This document shows positions 48,698 through 57,604 of a stretch of DNA of 64,000 nt, piece after piece (within the stretch, counting starts at the first letter, position 1; the number at the start of each line of letters is the position of its first letter). Below the pieces are notes generated by a model. The model did no database searches. It saw only the letters and a program-made list of their open reading frames with translations, and had not been told where the DNA came from. The translations under genes and the position numbers were made by a program. Origin of the DNA: Neobacillus pocheonensis (GTDB taxonomy: Bacteria > Bacillota > Bacilli > Bacillales > Cytobacillaceae); assembly GCA_023702235.1 (NCBI GenBank), contig JAMQCR010000001.1:1550001-1614000 (forward strand), read 5' to 3'.

Positions 48698-49420
48698 CGT
48701 TTATCCCCTCAACTTCTCTAGTATTATTTCTTTTAATATGAAAATCTATGATAGATTAGTATTACTGTTTGATTACAGGAAATAGACAACTTTTCAATCT
48801 GGATGAAAAGGTTATTTAACATTAATGAATCTATTGGATGCTCAGAAAAGAGATTTTGCGAGGGTTGAATTTTTTGCAGAAAAAAGCATGGGGTGGACAC
48901 AAGAAAATAGCCCCATTTTTAAGGAGATATGCTTGTAGACTTGTCCCAATAGGGGCATTATCTACTAATAATTTTTGTTTTTATTTACCAATTAAGTCTT
49001 TTGTCCAATAAATTCCTAGTGAAACGTACCCAACACCGATTGCTTTTTTCTTCATTATTTTCATATCATCCTGTATTAAGAAAGTGTCTTTCATAAGTAA
49101 CTACATCTTAACATGCTATTTTTGTAATATTTTAGGAAGGAATTTACAGGGGGAAATGCTCTAGGAAATTTAAAACTATTAATTTATTAATGAACACTTA
49201 TTTTATAAGTATTTCTGTCTTCCAATTTGAAAGATAAGTATTCTGTGATTATTTGTATTTTTTTAGATAATTACCAATAATTGTGGTGGGAAATAGGGTT
49301 GACGGCCTTTGAAAATAGCGCTTTTTATTACAAATATTTCAGTAAAGCATCAAATCTTACAGTAATGGATGGATATAGGTTATTTATGTTTAAGGAAAAA
49401 TTAATTGAATAACGATTGAG
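48698..49420. other. Gene-poor region after the hydrolase promoter
   Basis: About 720 bases, strongly AT-rich. Apart from a possible short minus-strand frame at 48981-49064 I see only fragments. GGGGTGGACACAAG near 48892 echoes sequence near 48062. Confidence 0.4.
48981..49064 (-). CDS. Possible micro-protein, 27 residues
   Basis: Minus-strand frame MKIMKKKAIGVGYVSLGIYW then TKDLIGK, with AGGATGAT just upstream. It has a basic start and a short hydrophobic stretch, as in small membrane-associated peptides. It may extend to ATG 49094. Very short; could be chance. Confidence 0.25.
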   Translation of the reverse strand: MKIMKKKAIGVGYVSLGIYWTKDLIGK

Positions 49421-49425
49421 ACAAA

Positions 49426-49444
49426 AGGTGCCTGATACCTCATA
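49426..49444. repeat. GGTGCC-type repeat, short copy
   Basis: AGGTGCCTGATACCT is a near palindrome with the same core as the other copies. Confidence 0.45.
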
Positions 49445-49533
49445 TATTGCGGAAAAGAGCCTGGTAACCATTTTGTTTCCTAAGAAGCTATTACCTAATT
49501 ATTAGTATAAAAGGACTTATCCGGTAAATGGGG

Positions 49534-49720
49534 CGTTTGCTTAAAAGGAGGGGACTCGTTTATTTTTGGTCGCGGCGGTGAAGAGCTGAAGTACTGGTCC
49601 AAAATGGAATCGAATTTGAAGTTGTTCCTGGCATTACGTCCGGAATTGCCGCTCCAGCTTAGGCAGGAATTCCTGTCAATCACAGCGAATTGAGCAATGA
49701 TTACAGGTCACAGTTTGAGT
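49534..49720 (+). pseudogene. cobA: Uroporphyrinogen-III C-methyltransferase (CobA/SUMT) remnant
   Basis: Across three frames the stretch reads FIFGRGGEELK, then LVQNGIEFEVVPGITSGIAA, an in-frame TAG where relatives have Tyr, then AGIPVNHSELSN and AMITGH. These are consecutive blocks of SUMT enzymes, which methylate uroporphyrinogen III for siroheme or cobalamin. Both ends are missing. It is an evident dead gene. A uroporphyrinogen-III synthase gene lies 8 kb downstream. Confidence 0.75.
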
Positions 49721-50100
49721 AGTAAACCGAAAATAATCGGTAGGGCCATCTACGGTGAGGTTTTTATCTGTAATATGGGCAGTTAAGGGTTTTAAAAAAT
49801 TCTCCAGTATTTTCTTTAAATTACCTAGTACTAGTGTGTCAAGTCTACCATCTATATAAATGATAGATTTTTTTATGGAAACTGATATTAGGAAGAATCA
49901 AAATAAAGGTAAAAGAAATTTAACAAAAGATTCCCAAGCGTGAAATGTTTGACCTATTTATGACTTTACTTTCAAACAGACAGAAGTTTTAGCAAAACCA
50001 ACTATACAAGGTTATTATTAAGTATTACTCCCAATTCTCCTAATTCCTTTCATTTTACATCAACCTATCTTTAAAGTAGTATTTTTACTCATTTCCCAAT
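49721..50100. other. Non-coding stretch in the decayed region
   Basis: About 380 AT-rich bases. ATCTAT and ATAGAT with a T-run at 49851-49875 form a weak terminator-like hairpin. No gene fragment recognised. Confidence 0.35.
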
Positions 50101-50111
50101 TTAAAGGGAAA

Positions 50112-50280
50112 GTGGGTGTTCTCTTAATTGAATAAACCCATTGTAAAAGAGCAACTCCGTTACATTGGTCGTTATATTCGTCGACCTGCGATTGGGATCA
50201 ATCGGATTGAGGCATATGATGGTCAATGCGTTACCTTTAAATATATGGATAAATCTAATATCTTTACCAAAATAGAGTAG
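50112..50280 (+). pseudogene. IS91/Y1-type transposase fragment
   Basis: The plus strand reads NKPIVKEQLRYIGRYIRRPA and then IGINRIEAYDGQCVTFKYMD before a stop. YIGRYIRRPAI is a conserved block in IS91/IS801-family (Y1 HUH) transposases. Nothing else of the element is recognised, so this is a relic of about 55 codons. Confidence 0.55.
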
Positions 50281-50407
50281 AGGTTGCATTTCTAACCACT
50301 TACTCATGGTACTATAAATGCGTTTTTTCATGTGCTCTTTCCACAATCCCTTCGAAAAACAGGCTAATACGTTTCCAAAATAAGACACTGATTTTAATAG
50401 TAAAGCA

Positions 50408-50470
50408 TTGACAGAAGTATTTAACAATTCTATCGTTTATTTGTTAACTAATTATATATTTAGGTTTACA
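50408..50470 (+). promoter_or_regulatory. Promoter with BirA operator of the former biotin operon
   Basis: TTGACA (50408-50413), a 17-base spacer and TATCGT (50431-50436) form a promoter. Next comes TTGTTAAC (50441-50448), 15 bases, and GTTTACA (50464-50470): the two half-sites of the BirA box (TTGTTAAC-N15-GTTAACAA type). BirA represses biotin genes when biotin is plentiful. The bioD and bioB relics lie downstream. Confidence 0.72.
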
Positions 50471-50604
50471 TTTGAAAGATTGTGTTGATGTAGCTTTTAA
50501 ATAGCGGAATTTATCGTGTTAATAAAAATTACGGTAGTTCCACTTCTGAATCTATACATAAATTTTTATTTATTAAGGCGAATCCCGTAAACCCACTTGA
50601 TTTT

Positions 50605-50790
50605 CCACTAACAAGGTCATGGAAACAACTATTTTTCTAACTGTTCAATACGCAAAAAGCAAGGTCTTAGGGTTGCAGGAATCGTGATCTACGGGATAAG
50701 TGAAAGTCCTGAACTTGCGGAAAATACAAACACGAAACTAATTGAAGCTTATGTGGTGTTCCTATATTAGGTATAGCACCTAAACTATAA
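50605..50790 (+). pseudogene. bioD: Dethiobiotin synthetase (BioD) C-terminal remnant
   Basis: In broken frames the region reads FLTVQYAKSKGL, RVAGIVIYGISESPELAENT, NTKLIEAYV and VPILGIAPKL with a stop at 50788-50790. This is the C-terminal third of BioD. Two G losses (near 50664 and 50754) break it, and the N-terminal P-loop part is gone. It lies between the BirA operator and bioB, as expected for the Bacillus bio gene order. Confidence 0.72.
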
Positions 50791-50865
50791 ACAAAAAAAC
50801 ATTCAAAAAATGGTAAAGGGTCACATAGATTTGACATTACTAATAAATCAAATGGAGATAGGAAG

Positions 50866-51809
50866 ATGAATAAATGGATGGAACTTGCAGATCGAGTGTT
50901 AGAAGGGATGGAAGTAACAAATGAGGAGGCACTTTCCATCTTAGGCTGTCCAGATGATGACTTACTGTTACTCATGAATGCGAAATCTGGACTCTGTCCG
51001 GAAATTGCGGCTACTGCTCTCAATCTTCTATTTCTACAGCACCGATTAATACATATAGAATGGTAGATAAGGATACGATTCTTGAAGGTGCAAAGCATGC
51101 ACATGATTTAAATATTGGAACGTACTGTATTGTTGCTAGTTGTAGAGGCCCATCGAATATAGATATCGATCACGTTGTGGAAGCAGTAAAAGAAATAAAG
51201 GAAACCTATGGATTGAAAATTTGTGCCTGTCTAGGTCTGTTAAAGCCGGAACAAGCGCAACGACTGAAAGAAGCTGGAGTAGATCGTTACAATCATAATA
51301 TCAATACATCAGCGAGAAACCATGCAAATATTACAACTTCACATACATACGATGATCGAGTCAGTACAGTGGAGAATGTAAAAGAATCTGGAATGTCTCC
51401 ATGTTCAGGTGTCATTGTAGGGATGAAGGAGACAAAGCAAGATGTAGTCGATATGGCTAATAGTTTAAAAGCTCTTGATGCGGATTCTATTCCGGTTAAT
51501 TTCTTACATGCCATTGATGGTACTTTACTAGAGGGAGTACAAGAATTAACCCCCCTTTATTGTTTAAAGGTTTTGGCGTTATTTCGTTTTACCAATCCAA
51601 CAAAGGAAATTCGAATTTCAGGTGGACGGGAAGTCAACCTTCGTTCCCTACAACCATTAGGACTATATGCAGCCAATTCAATCTTTGTTGGTGATTACTT
51701 AACAACAACTGGACAAGAAGAAACAGAAGATCACAAAATGTTAGTTGATTTAGGATTCGAAGTAGAATCGGTAGAAGAAATGAAAGTTGCCCTAGAAATG
51801 AAAAAATAA
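50866..51809 (+). pseudogene. bioB: Biotin synthase with an internal deletion and a frameshift
   Basis: A radical SAM enzyme that inserts sulfur into dethiobiotin. NKWMELADRVLEGMEVTNEE and [13 protein letters not shown] start it normally, but the next residues are NAKSGLCPE: about 20 codons that normally follow LLLLM are missing. One A is then lost near 50999; restoring it gives [10 protein letters not shown], completing the CxxxCxxC cluster motif. The rest is intact ([46 protein letters not shown]). The frameshift could be an error, the deletion not easily so. Ribosome site GGAGATAGG precedes ATG 50866. Confidence 0.88.
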
Positions 51810-51859
51810 AAGCAAACGTAAATCTTAAAATGTTCCTTTAATGGGGAGTAATAATTAGA

Positions 51860-51890
51860 AAAAAGAGCATCAATTTCGATGCTCTTTTAA
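51860..51890. terminator. Intrinsic terminator after bioB (bidirectional)
   Basis: AAAAGAGCATC pairs perfectly with GATGCTCTTTT around six bases. Confidence 0.82.
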
Positions 51891-52201
51891 CGTGATAACT
51901 TTAATGCAATCACTTGGTTTGAGGAATCTCTTTCAACCTGGCAGAAAAAAAGTCTTGAAAAGTTATTATCTTCGAGACTTATTGTATTTGTGAGGGAATT
52001 TTCTTTCTGGTAATCGTTTAACTCAAATTTTAACAAATCTTTGAGATGAGACTGTTTATGAGGATCATTTTCCTTTTTTTGATAAATAATCATCATCTTC
52101 CAGATTAATGTGTACCTACGCAAAATCTCATAATATAATATTTTTAAAAGATAGATAAATAGTAATTCTAATCTAGGATTTTTACTATGAATTTTAAGCA
52201 A
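51887..52201 (-). CDS. Possible hypothetical protein, 104 residues
   Basis: A minus-strand frame reading LKIHSKNPRLELLFIYLLKI to CQVERDSSNQVIALKLSR. It begins with a basic amphipathic or membrane-like helix and ends in a soluble part. Its stop overlaps the bioB terminator. There is no clear ribosome site and no family match that I recognise, so it may be chance. Confidence 0.3.
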   Translation of the reverse strand: MLKIHSKNPRLELLFIYLLKILYYEILRRYTLIWKMMIIYQKKENDPHKQSHLKDLLKFELNDYQKENSLTNTISLEDNNFSRLFFCQVERDSSNQVIALKLSR

Positions 52202-52215
52202 AGGGGATGGAAAAA

Positions 52216-52659
52216 ATGAAGAAGAAATTAAGTATTAAACATGGGCTTATCCTATTAGCAGCTTTTGGTTTAGTTGGATGTTCACAAAATCAATCTTCAA
52301 CTCCTTCAACTCCTTCAATAAATAATGATATTAAACGAGCTGGAACTCAGTATCTTAAAACTGAATATGATAATGCTGGGGGGAATGTTAACACTGATTC
52401 TGGTTCAAAATTGTTGGAACGTGATGCTCAATCATTTTCCGATGCAGTACAAGTTCAACATGACTTTAATGCTCTGAATAAAGTCGAACAAAGTTTTGTT
52501 GATGATGTATTCAAATCAAAACCTTTGTATGACGATGTAATGAATCTTCAAAATATGCATGGTACGGACAAGAAAACTGTTTCTTATAAGAAAAAGACAA
52601 TTAAAAAATTCCAAGACTATATTAAAAAAATGGACGTGAAATATGGTATTCGAATTTAA
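52216..52659 (+). CDS. Small lipoprotein of unknown function
   Basis: About 147 residues. The signal ends in a lipobox, AAFGLVGC, giving a lipidated Cys near residue 23, followed by a Ser/Thr/Pro spacer (SSTPSTPSTPS-like). The mature part is helical, with FSDAVQVQHDFNALNKVEQS and KTIKKFQDYIKKMD. I start at ATG 52216 since AAGGGGATGG overlaps ATG 52207. No family recognised. Secreted and membrane-anchored by inference. Confidence 0.75.
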   Translation: MKKKLSIKHGLILLAAFGLVGCSQNQSSTPSTPSINNDIKRAGTQYLKTEYDNAGGNVNTDSGSKLLERDAQSFSDAVQVQHDFNALNKVEQSFVDDVFKSKPLYDDVMNLQNMHGTDKKTVSYKKKTIKKFQDYIKKMDVKYGIRI

Positions 52660-52737
52660 GTAGGAAGCTTGGACTTACAGGATTTTGAGGGATTGGGAAT
52701 TTAAAAGCTTTTTTTCTTCATCCTGATTTAAATGAGA

Positions 52738-52764
52738 AGTGCGGATTCAATTCCGCACTTTTTC
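52738..52764 (+). terminator. Intrinsic terminator after the lipoprotein gene
   Basis: AAGTGCGGA pairs with TCCGCACTT and is followed by T-rich sequence. Confidence 0.82.
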
Positions 52765-52776
52765 TATGCCCGCGAT

Positions 52777-52808
52777 AAAAAACCTAATCCAAGGTTCTTG
52801 GATTAGGC
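52777..52808 (-). terminator. Terminator of the TetR gene
   Basis: CCTAATCCAAG and CTTGGATTAGG pair around four bases with an A-run on the left (T-run on the minus strand). It overlaps the TetR stop codon. Confidence 0.78.
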
Positions 52809-53714
52809 GCTGGTTTCTTCTAATGAATTGAAAAAAGTAACAATTAATTCTTCCAACTTCTGGAGTTCTTTTATCCAAGATTCTGAATGATTGGCTTTTA
52901 AAGATAAAAGGGAACTATTAATTAGAAATTTTCTTGGTGATTTGGAGTTTTGGAGCTCTTCTTGAATAAAGTCAAGCAGCTCAATATATTTTATTTGTTC
53001 TTCGTCATTACATAGCGTTTTTTTCAAAGATTGAACCGAGTCAAATAATTTCTGTTGAAACCCATGGTTGTTTTCCTTGCAATCTGGAAGCCATGTATCT
53101 AAGAGCTCTGGGTCTACCAATTGGTCCCCAGTTTCTGTTACCTCGTCAACGATTTTTATTATCCGATCAACGCTATAACGGACCACCTGGTGAATTTTTA
53201 CACCAGAACCATTTGCCATATATTTAAAATGCAGGTTTTGATGTAAAATTCCCATAAACATAATGGCACAATCCAGTAAATACGATTTTTTACTTTCCCC
53301 GAAAATGTCAATGAATCGGTGGTATAACCAACGGAGCATCATTAAATGACCTCGTTTAATGAACTGTTTAAGGTCTTCGTCATTCGAAAACATAACTTCT
53401 TCAAAAAGGGTAAATAACTTATTTTTTTTGTTCGCCTTCATTTGCAATTCCATTTGTTTGATAAAAATTCCGATATCTGATCTGTCTTTTCCTATTAGTA
53501 ATTCATCCCGCTCTTTATCCATTTTCTTGAAAATGGTTTTAAAAATGGCTATTAATAATTCGTTTTTAGATGAAAAATAATTATAAAAGGTTCCTTTTGA
53601 AATTCCACTAAATTCTAAAATATCCTGAATGGACGTGGCTTGAAAACCTTTTTCAATAAATAATTGATGGGCCATACCTATTACGTGCTGCTTCCGGTCG
53701 TTCATCACATTCAC
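52803..53714 (-). CDS. TetR/AcrR family transcriptional regulator
   Basis: A 303-residue regulator, long for the family. The N-terminal DNA-binding domain reads IGMAHQLFIEKGFQATSIQD, ILEFSGISKGTFYNYFSSKN, with the recognition helix ISKGTFYNYF, as in all TetR proteins. The helical ligand domain follows; the last 90 residues form an extra helical segment. It is divergent from an EmrB-type exporter with 180 bases between, so it most likely represses that exporter and responds to its substrate. Frame intact. Confidence 0.9.
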   Translation of the reverse strand: MNVMNDRKQHVIGMAHQLFIEKGFQATSIQDILEFSGISKGTFYNYFSSKNELLIAIFKTIFKKMDKERDELLIGKDRSDIGIFIKQMELQMKANKKNKLFTLFEEVMFSNDEDLKQFIKRGHLMMLRWLYHRFIDIFGESKKSYLLDCAIMFMGILHQNLHFKYMANGSGVKIHQVVRYSVDRIIKIVDEVTETGDQLVDPELLDTWLPDCKENNHGFQQKLFDSVQSLKKTLCNDEEQIKYIELLDFIQEELQNSKSPRKFLINSSLLSLKANHSESWIKELQKLEELIVTFFNSLEETSA

Positions 53715-53893
53715 CTTTACTTTTCATTAGACTACCTGTATAAAAATATAGTACCTTATTTATTTTATAAATTCAAATCCAGTAAATAACAGGTTATTTT
53801 ATGATTGCAAAAAGTGAACTGCTGGTATATGATATTGTCTGTGTGAAACAACAGTACAAAAAAATGAACGATGAGTTTATAGGAGGAAATACA

Positions 53894-55419
53894 ATGGACC
53901 ATTCCATTTCAAAAACTGAGGGCCGCCATACGGGATTATTGCCATCCTGATGATTGGCGCTTTTATTTCAATGTTAAACGAAACACTTCTGAATGTTGCT
54001 CTGCCGACGATTATGAAGGATTTGAGTATTTCAGCATCGACTGCTCAATGGCTGTCAACAGGCTATATGTTGGTCAATGGGGTTATGATCCCTGCAACGG
54101 CATTTTTGATTCAAAAATATTCGGTTCGTCGATTATTTTTAACGGCTATTAGTTTGTTTACCGTGGGAACGATTCTTGCTGGTTTTGCACCACACTTTTC
54201 TATTTTATTAGTTGCAAGAATGATTCAAGCTTCAGGCTCAGCGATCATGATGCCGCTATTAATGAATGTGATGTTAACTGGCTTCCCAGTTGAAAAACGC
54301 GGAGGTGTGATGGGACTCTTTGGTTTAGTGTTTATTTTTGCGCCGGCAATTGGACCAACATTATCCGGCTATCTCCTTGAACATTATGACTGGAGAATGT
54401 TATTCCATTTAGTAACACCGATTGCTGTAATTGTCTTATTAATTGGTATTTTCTTACTTAAAGATAAAAAGGATAAAGTTGATATTCGTCTTGATTTATT
54501 TTCACTTTTATTATCAAGCGTAGGCTTTGGCGGTTTGTTATATGGATTTAGTTCTGCGGGCAGTAAGGGCTGGGATAGTCCTCAGGTATATATCACGATT
54601 ATTGTTGGAGCTATTTCATTGGTTTCATTTATTTTTCGACAATCTAAACTTGAAAAACCAATGCTTAATTTCAGGGTTTATAAATACCCGATGTTTGCAT
54701 TATCGTCAGCCATTTCAATTGTTATTTCTATGGCTTTATTTTCCGGTATGCTGTTATTACCAATTTATGTACAAACGATTCGCGGGATTTCAACGCTCCA
54801 TTCGGGATTATTGATGCTGCCGGGTTCACTTTTGATGGGAATCATGTCCCCGGTCACAGGTAAATTATTTGACAAGTATGGTGGACGTGTTTTAGCGATA
54901 ATAGGCTTAACAATTACAACCATTACGACCTATTTTTTCAGCAAATTGACACTTGATACTTCATATACACAATTAATTATCTTATATTCAGCACGGATGT
55001 TTGGGATGTCAATGGTAATGATGCCTGTGATGACAAATGGGTTAAACCAATTACCAGCGCGGTACTATCCACATGGAACAGCGATGAATAATACGTTGCA
55101 GCAGGTTGCTGGAGCGATTGGTTCAGCCTTGTTGGTAACAATCATGTCCAATCGTACGAAAACCCATGCGACAGATATAGCGGCGTCAGCCATGAAGCAT
55201 TTAACAGGGAAACCAACACCAGCGATACTCGCTGAAATGAAGCAGCAAGTTGCCATGAAGGCAATGTTAGAAGGGATTAACGATTCATTCATAGTGGCGG
55301 TTGGAATTTCCAGTGTTGCCTTAATCCTTGCTTTCTTTATTAAAAGAGCTAAACAAGCTGAAGATCCAATGGAAAAACAAACAAGTAACCAAGTGAGAAC
55401 TAAGTTGGCAGAAAACTAG
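53894..55419 (+). pseudogene. MFS drug exporter, DHA2 (EmrB/QacA) type, frameshifted at the start
   Basis: About 509 residues with 14 membrane segments, the DHA2 layout. The start is ATG 53894 after AGGAGG: MDHSISKTEGR, then one C is lost near 53927 beside GGCC 53921-53924, and the frame resumes YGIIAILMIGAFISMLNETL and LNVALPTIMKDLSIS. QWLSTGYMLVNGVMIPATAF and LGxFGLVFIFAPAIGPTLSG-like (motif C) blocks are visible. It exports lipophilic drugs by proton antiport in known relatives. It is divergent from the TetR gene, its probable regulator. A reading from the internal ATG 53950 would lack the first helix start. Confidence 0.87.
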
Positions 55420-55426
55420 TAGGCGC

Positions 55427-55460
55427 CAGGCACGATCCAATAGTTGGATTGTGCCTGTTT
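55427..55460 (+). repeat. GGCACC-type repeat acting as terminator of the exporter
   Basis: CAGGCACGATCCAA and TTGGATTGTGCCTG form a 14-base stem with one mismatch (GT), followed by TTT. GGCGCCAGGCAC at its left matches the dispersed repeat family. Confidence 0.7.
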
Positions 55461-55533
55461 AATTTGCAACGAAAAACTTGAAATTTTAATGAAAAACAGT
55501 GAAAATGAACTGATATAAAGGAGGAATTCTGTT

Positions 55534-56127
55534 ATGTTCCATAAACAAATGAACCAATTTATTTCTGAGGTCTACCAAAAAGGGGAAAAGCTTGAGCTAT
55601 TTAAAGAAGAAAAAGAGTTTGCTGTAAAACATGGGTTAATCCCAACGGATTCAGAAGCTGTAATAGAAAAAGATCCAAGTGCCCGTTTTTCAGATGCTTA
55701 TATAGAGCGCTGTGATAAGGAATCTGAAAATTTGCTTGCAAGTGAAACGGCAGCATTTTTAAATCAAGCTATTACATATTTAAAAGAACACAAGAATGAA
55801 TTTATTTACGTAGAATCTAATTGGTTTGAGTTGATTGGTGTGGATGCTGTGTCATTAGAAGTTGATGATGTTTTTGGTACCTATGATGTGATGCTGGGAT
55901 TAAAGGTTCAGAAGAAATTTGAAAAAATAATAAAGGACCAACTGAATAATCGTCTACAGGGTGATGAAGATAAATTTGACTTAATGTTTAACCATGATGA
56001 TGGTTTATGGAATTTGAATTTTACATTGAATAATGTCGACGGATTTAATGAAGTCATGTCAATAGGTGAGGCGTATCAGTTGATCTATCGGTTTCTATTT
56101 AAACTAGGTGAAGCAATTGAGGTGTAA
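55534..56127 (+). CDS. Hypothetical protein, 197 residues
   Basis: ATG with AAGGAGG upstream. The protein is acidic and soluble, MFHKQMNQFISEVYQKGEKL to GEAYQLIYRFLFKLGEAIEV. The N-terminal half is helical; the C-terminal half alternates strands and helix (FDLMFNHDDGLWNLNFTLNN). Its stop TAA overlaps the next start (TAATG), so it is translationally coupled to the BtuF-like gene. I do not recognise the family. Confidence 0.7.
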   Translation: MFHKQMNQFISEVYQKGEKLELFKEEKEFAVKHGLIPTDSEAVIEKDPSARFSDAYIERCDKESENLLASETAAFLNQAITYLKEHKNEFIYVESNWFELIGVDAVSLEVDDVFGTYDVMLGLKVQKKFEKIIKDQLNNRLQGDEDKFDLMFNHDDGLWNLNFTLNNVDGFNEVMSIGEAYQLIYRFLFKLGEAIEV

Positions 56128-56129
56128 TG

Positions 56130-56893
56130 ATGCGAGTCGTATCTTTATGCCCCAGTAATACAGAACTTATGGAATACTTAGGTTTAACACATCTTTTGAT
56201 CGGTGTAGATGATTTTTCTGATTGGCCAGCGTCCATCTCCAGCTTGCCAAAGCTAGGTCCGGATTTATCCATCAATATGGATTTAGTCGAGCAATTAAAA
56301 CCAGATATCGTTCTTGCTTCATTAAGTGTTCCTGGAATGGAAAAAAATGTGGAAGCTTTAATGGAACGGGGGATTCCACATATTGTCTTGAGCCCACAAT
56401 CTCTTATAGATATTGAAGAGGATTTGTTAAAAACTGCTGAAGTACTTGGAGAACAGGAACATGGTATGAAGGCAGCAAGGGAGTTTCGAATAAGGCTTGA
56501 GAATTTGAAGGGAAAAAGCCGTAACGTTAGTCATAGGCCTGTTTATACTGGGAATGGTGGCCAAAGCCGATTTTTACACCTGGTAAAATCAATTGGTTGA
56601 CAGAAATATCTGAGGCAGCTGGAGCAACGAATATTTTTGCTGATGTAGAGTTAGCCAGTGTTCAAGCGGATTGGGAAGATGTATTGAATCGGAAGCCTGA
56701 TTTTATTTGCCTGGCATGGGTGGGGGTAAGGAAGGAAAAAGTTCAAAAAAGTATGGTTTTGAAACGACCTGGATTTGAGAAGCTAAAATTACTAAATGAT
56801 AGCCAAATCCTAATTCTTGAAGAAGAATTATTCTGCCGCCCTTCACCAAGACTTCTTGATGGATTAGAGAATCTATTTAAGTTAATACATTAA
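56130..56893 (+). pseudogene. BtuF-like substrate-binding protein (cobalamin/iron-chelate type), frameshifted
   Basis: About 255 residues. It begins RVVSLCPSNTELMEYLGLTH without a signal peptide, continues IGVDDFSDWP and LVEQLKPDIVLASLSVPGME, and after a frame break near 56551 resumes WEWWPKPIFTPGKINWLTEI and EAAGATNIFADVE. This is the periplasmic-binding fold III of BtuF/FhuD. The lack of a signal or lipobox suggests a cytoplasmic relative, as in several Bacilli, whose role is unclear. It overlaps the upstream hypothetical gene's stop. One base appears lost in TTTATACTGGG. Confidence 0.8.
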
Positions 56894-57030
56894 GAAAAAT
56901 GTGTGACTCAAAAGGACCTGCCCCCAAACGAATTCACCATAAGTAGTGCTACTGGATTTTCTGGTAGGGCGGCTGGCCCCTTGTTTTGAGTCATCGTTCA
57001 ATGCATGGAAAATTAATTTGCCCTTTGCTG

Positions 57031-57330
57031 TTAACTTAGTTCCTGTTCATTGATTGATATAGCTGAACCGGTGGATGTATGTTGATTTACCCAACCGAGA
57101 GAAGTTTCCGCAACAGCAGACCAGTTTGGAATTTGGTCCTGATGCTTTTCTACCCAGCTCATGCAGTATTGCGGGTCGATATTATAATCCTGGCATTGTG
57201 CTAGAAAAGATTGAATGGTTTCTTCATTACAGTTTTGCCATGTACCGCATGTAATTCCCCAGACGTTTTCCATTTTCGTTTGGATAGAAAGTTCATTTAT
57301 GAAGTTACTGAATTGATGTTCGTTTGTCAA
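57031..57330 (-). CDS. Hypothetical protein, 99 residues
   Basis: Minus strand, TTG 57330 with AAGGAGG eight bases upstream. TNEHQFSNFINELSIQTKME, then a Cys-rich middle (GITCGTWQNCNEETIQSFLA, QYCMSWVEKHQDQ) with four Cys in about 45 residues, and an acidic tail. The spaced Cys and Trp suggest a compact disulfide or metal-bound fold. No family recognised. Confidence 0.6.
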   Translation of the reverse strand: MTNEHQFSNFINELSIQTKMENVWGITCGTWQNCNEETIQSFLAQCQDYNIDPQYCMSWVEKHQDQIPNWSAVAETSLGWVNQHTSTGSAISINEQELS

Positions 57331-57604
57331 AAGGGTTCCTCCTTGTCATAAATTACATATCCAACAAAAGACATAATAAGTATGTCCAAGGAAAATGAAT
57401 TAATTCAAAAAGATATTTCTAGCGAACACAAACTTACCGCTTATTATATTTATATTCATTAAGATGAAATATAGCGATTTTTATTTTGAAATAATTATCA
57501 TTTGCCTTTTTAAATTTCAAATTTGCTTTATAATTCGCATAAACATACTAAGTATATTATGATCCGTTTAAAAGAAATACTAAGAGTATTGAGAGGGAAT
57601 TGCG

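Noticed and set aside
50101..50427. Minus-strand 108-codon frame containing KGLWKEHMKKRIYSTMSKWLE
   Set aside because: Half of it is the antisense of the IS91-type transposase fragment. The rest could be a relic of another element, but no family could be named and no ribosome site is present.
57485..57502. Fur-box-like TGAAATAATTATCAT before the HemD-like gene
   Set aside because: Only one half matches the 7-1-7 consensus and the region is very AT-rich, so chance is likely.
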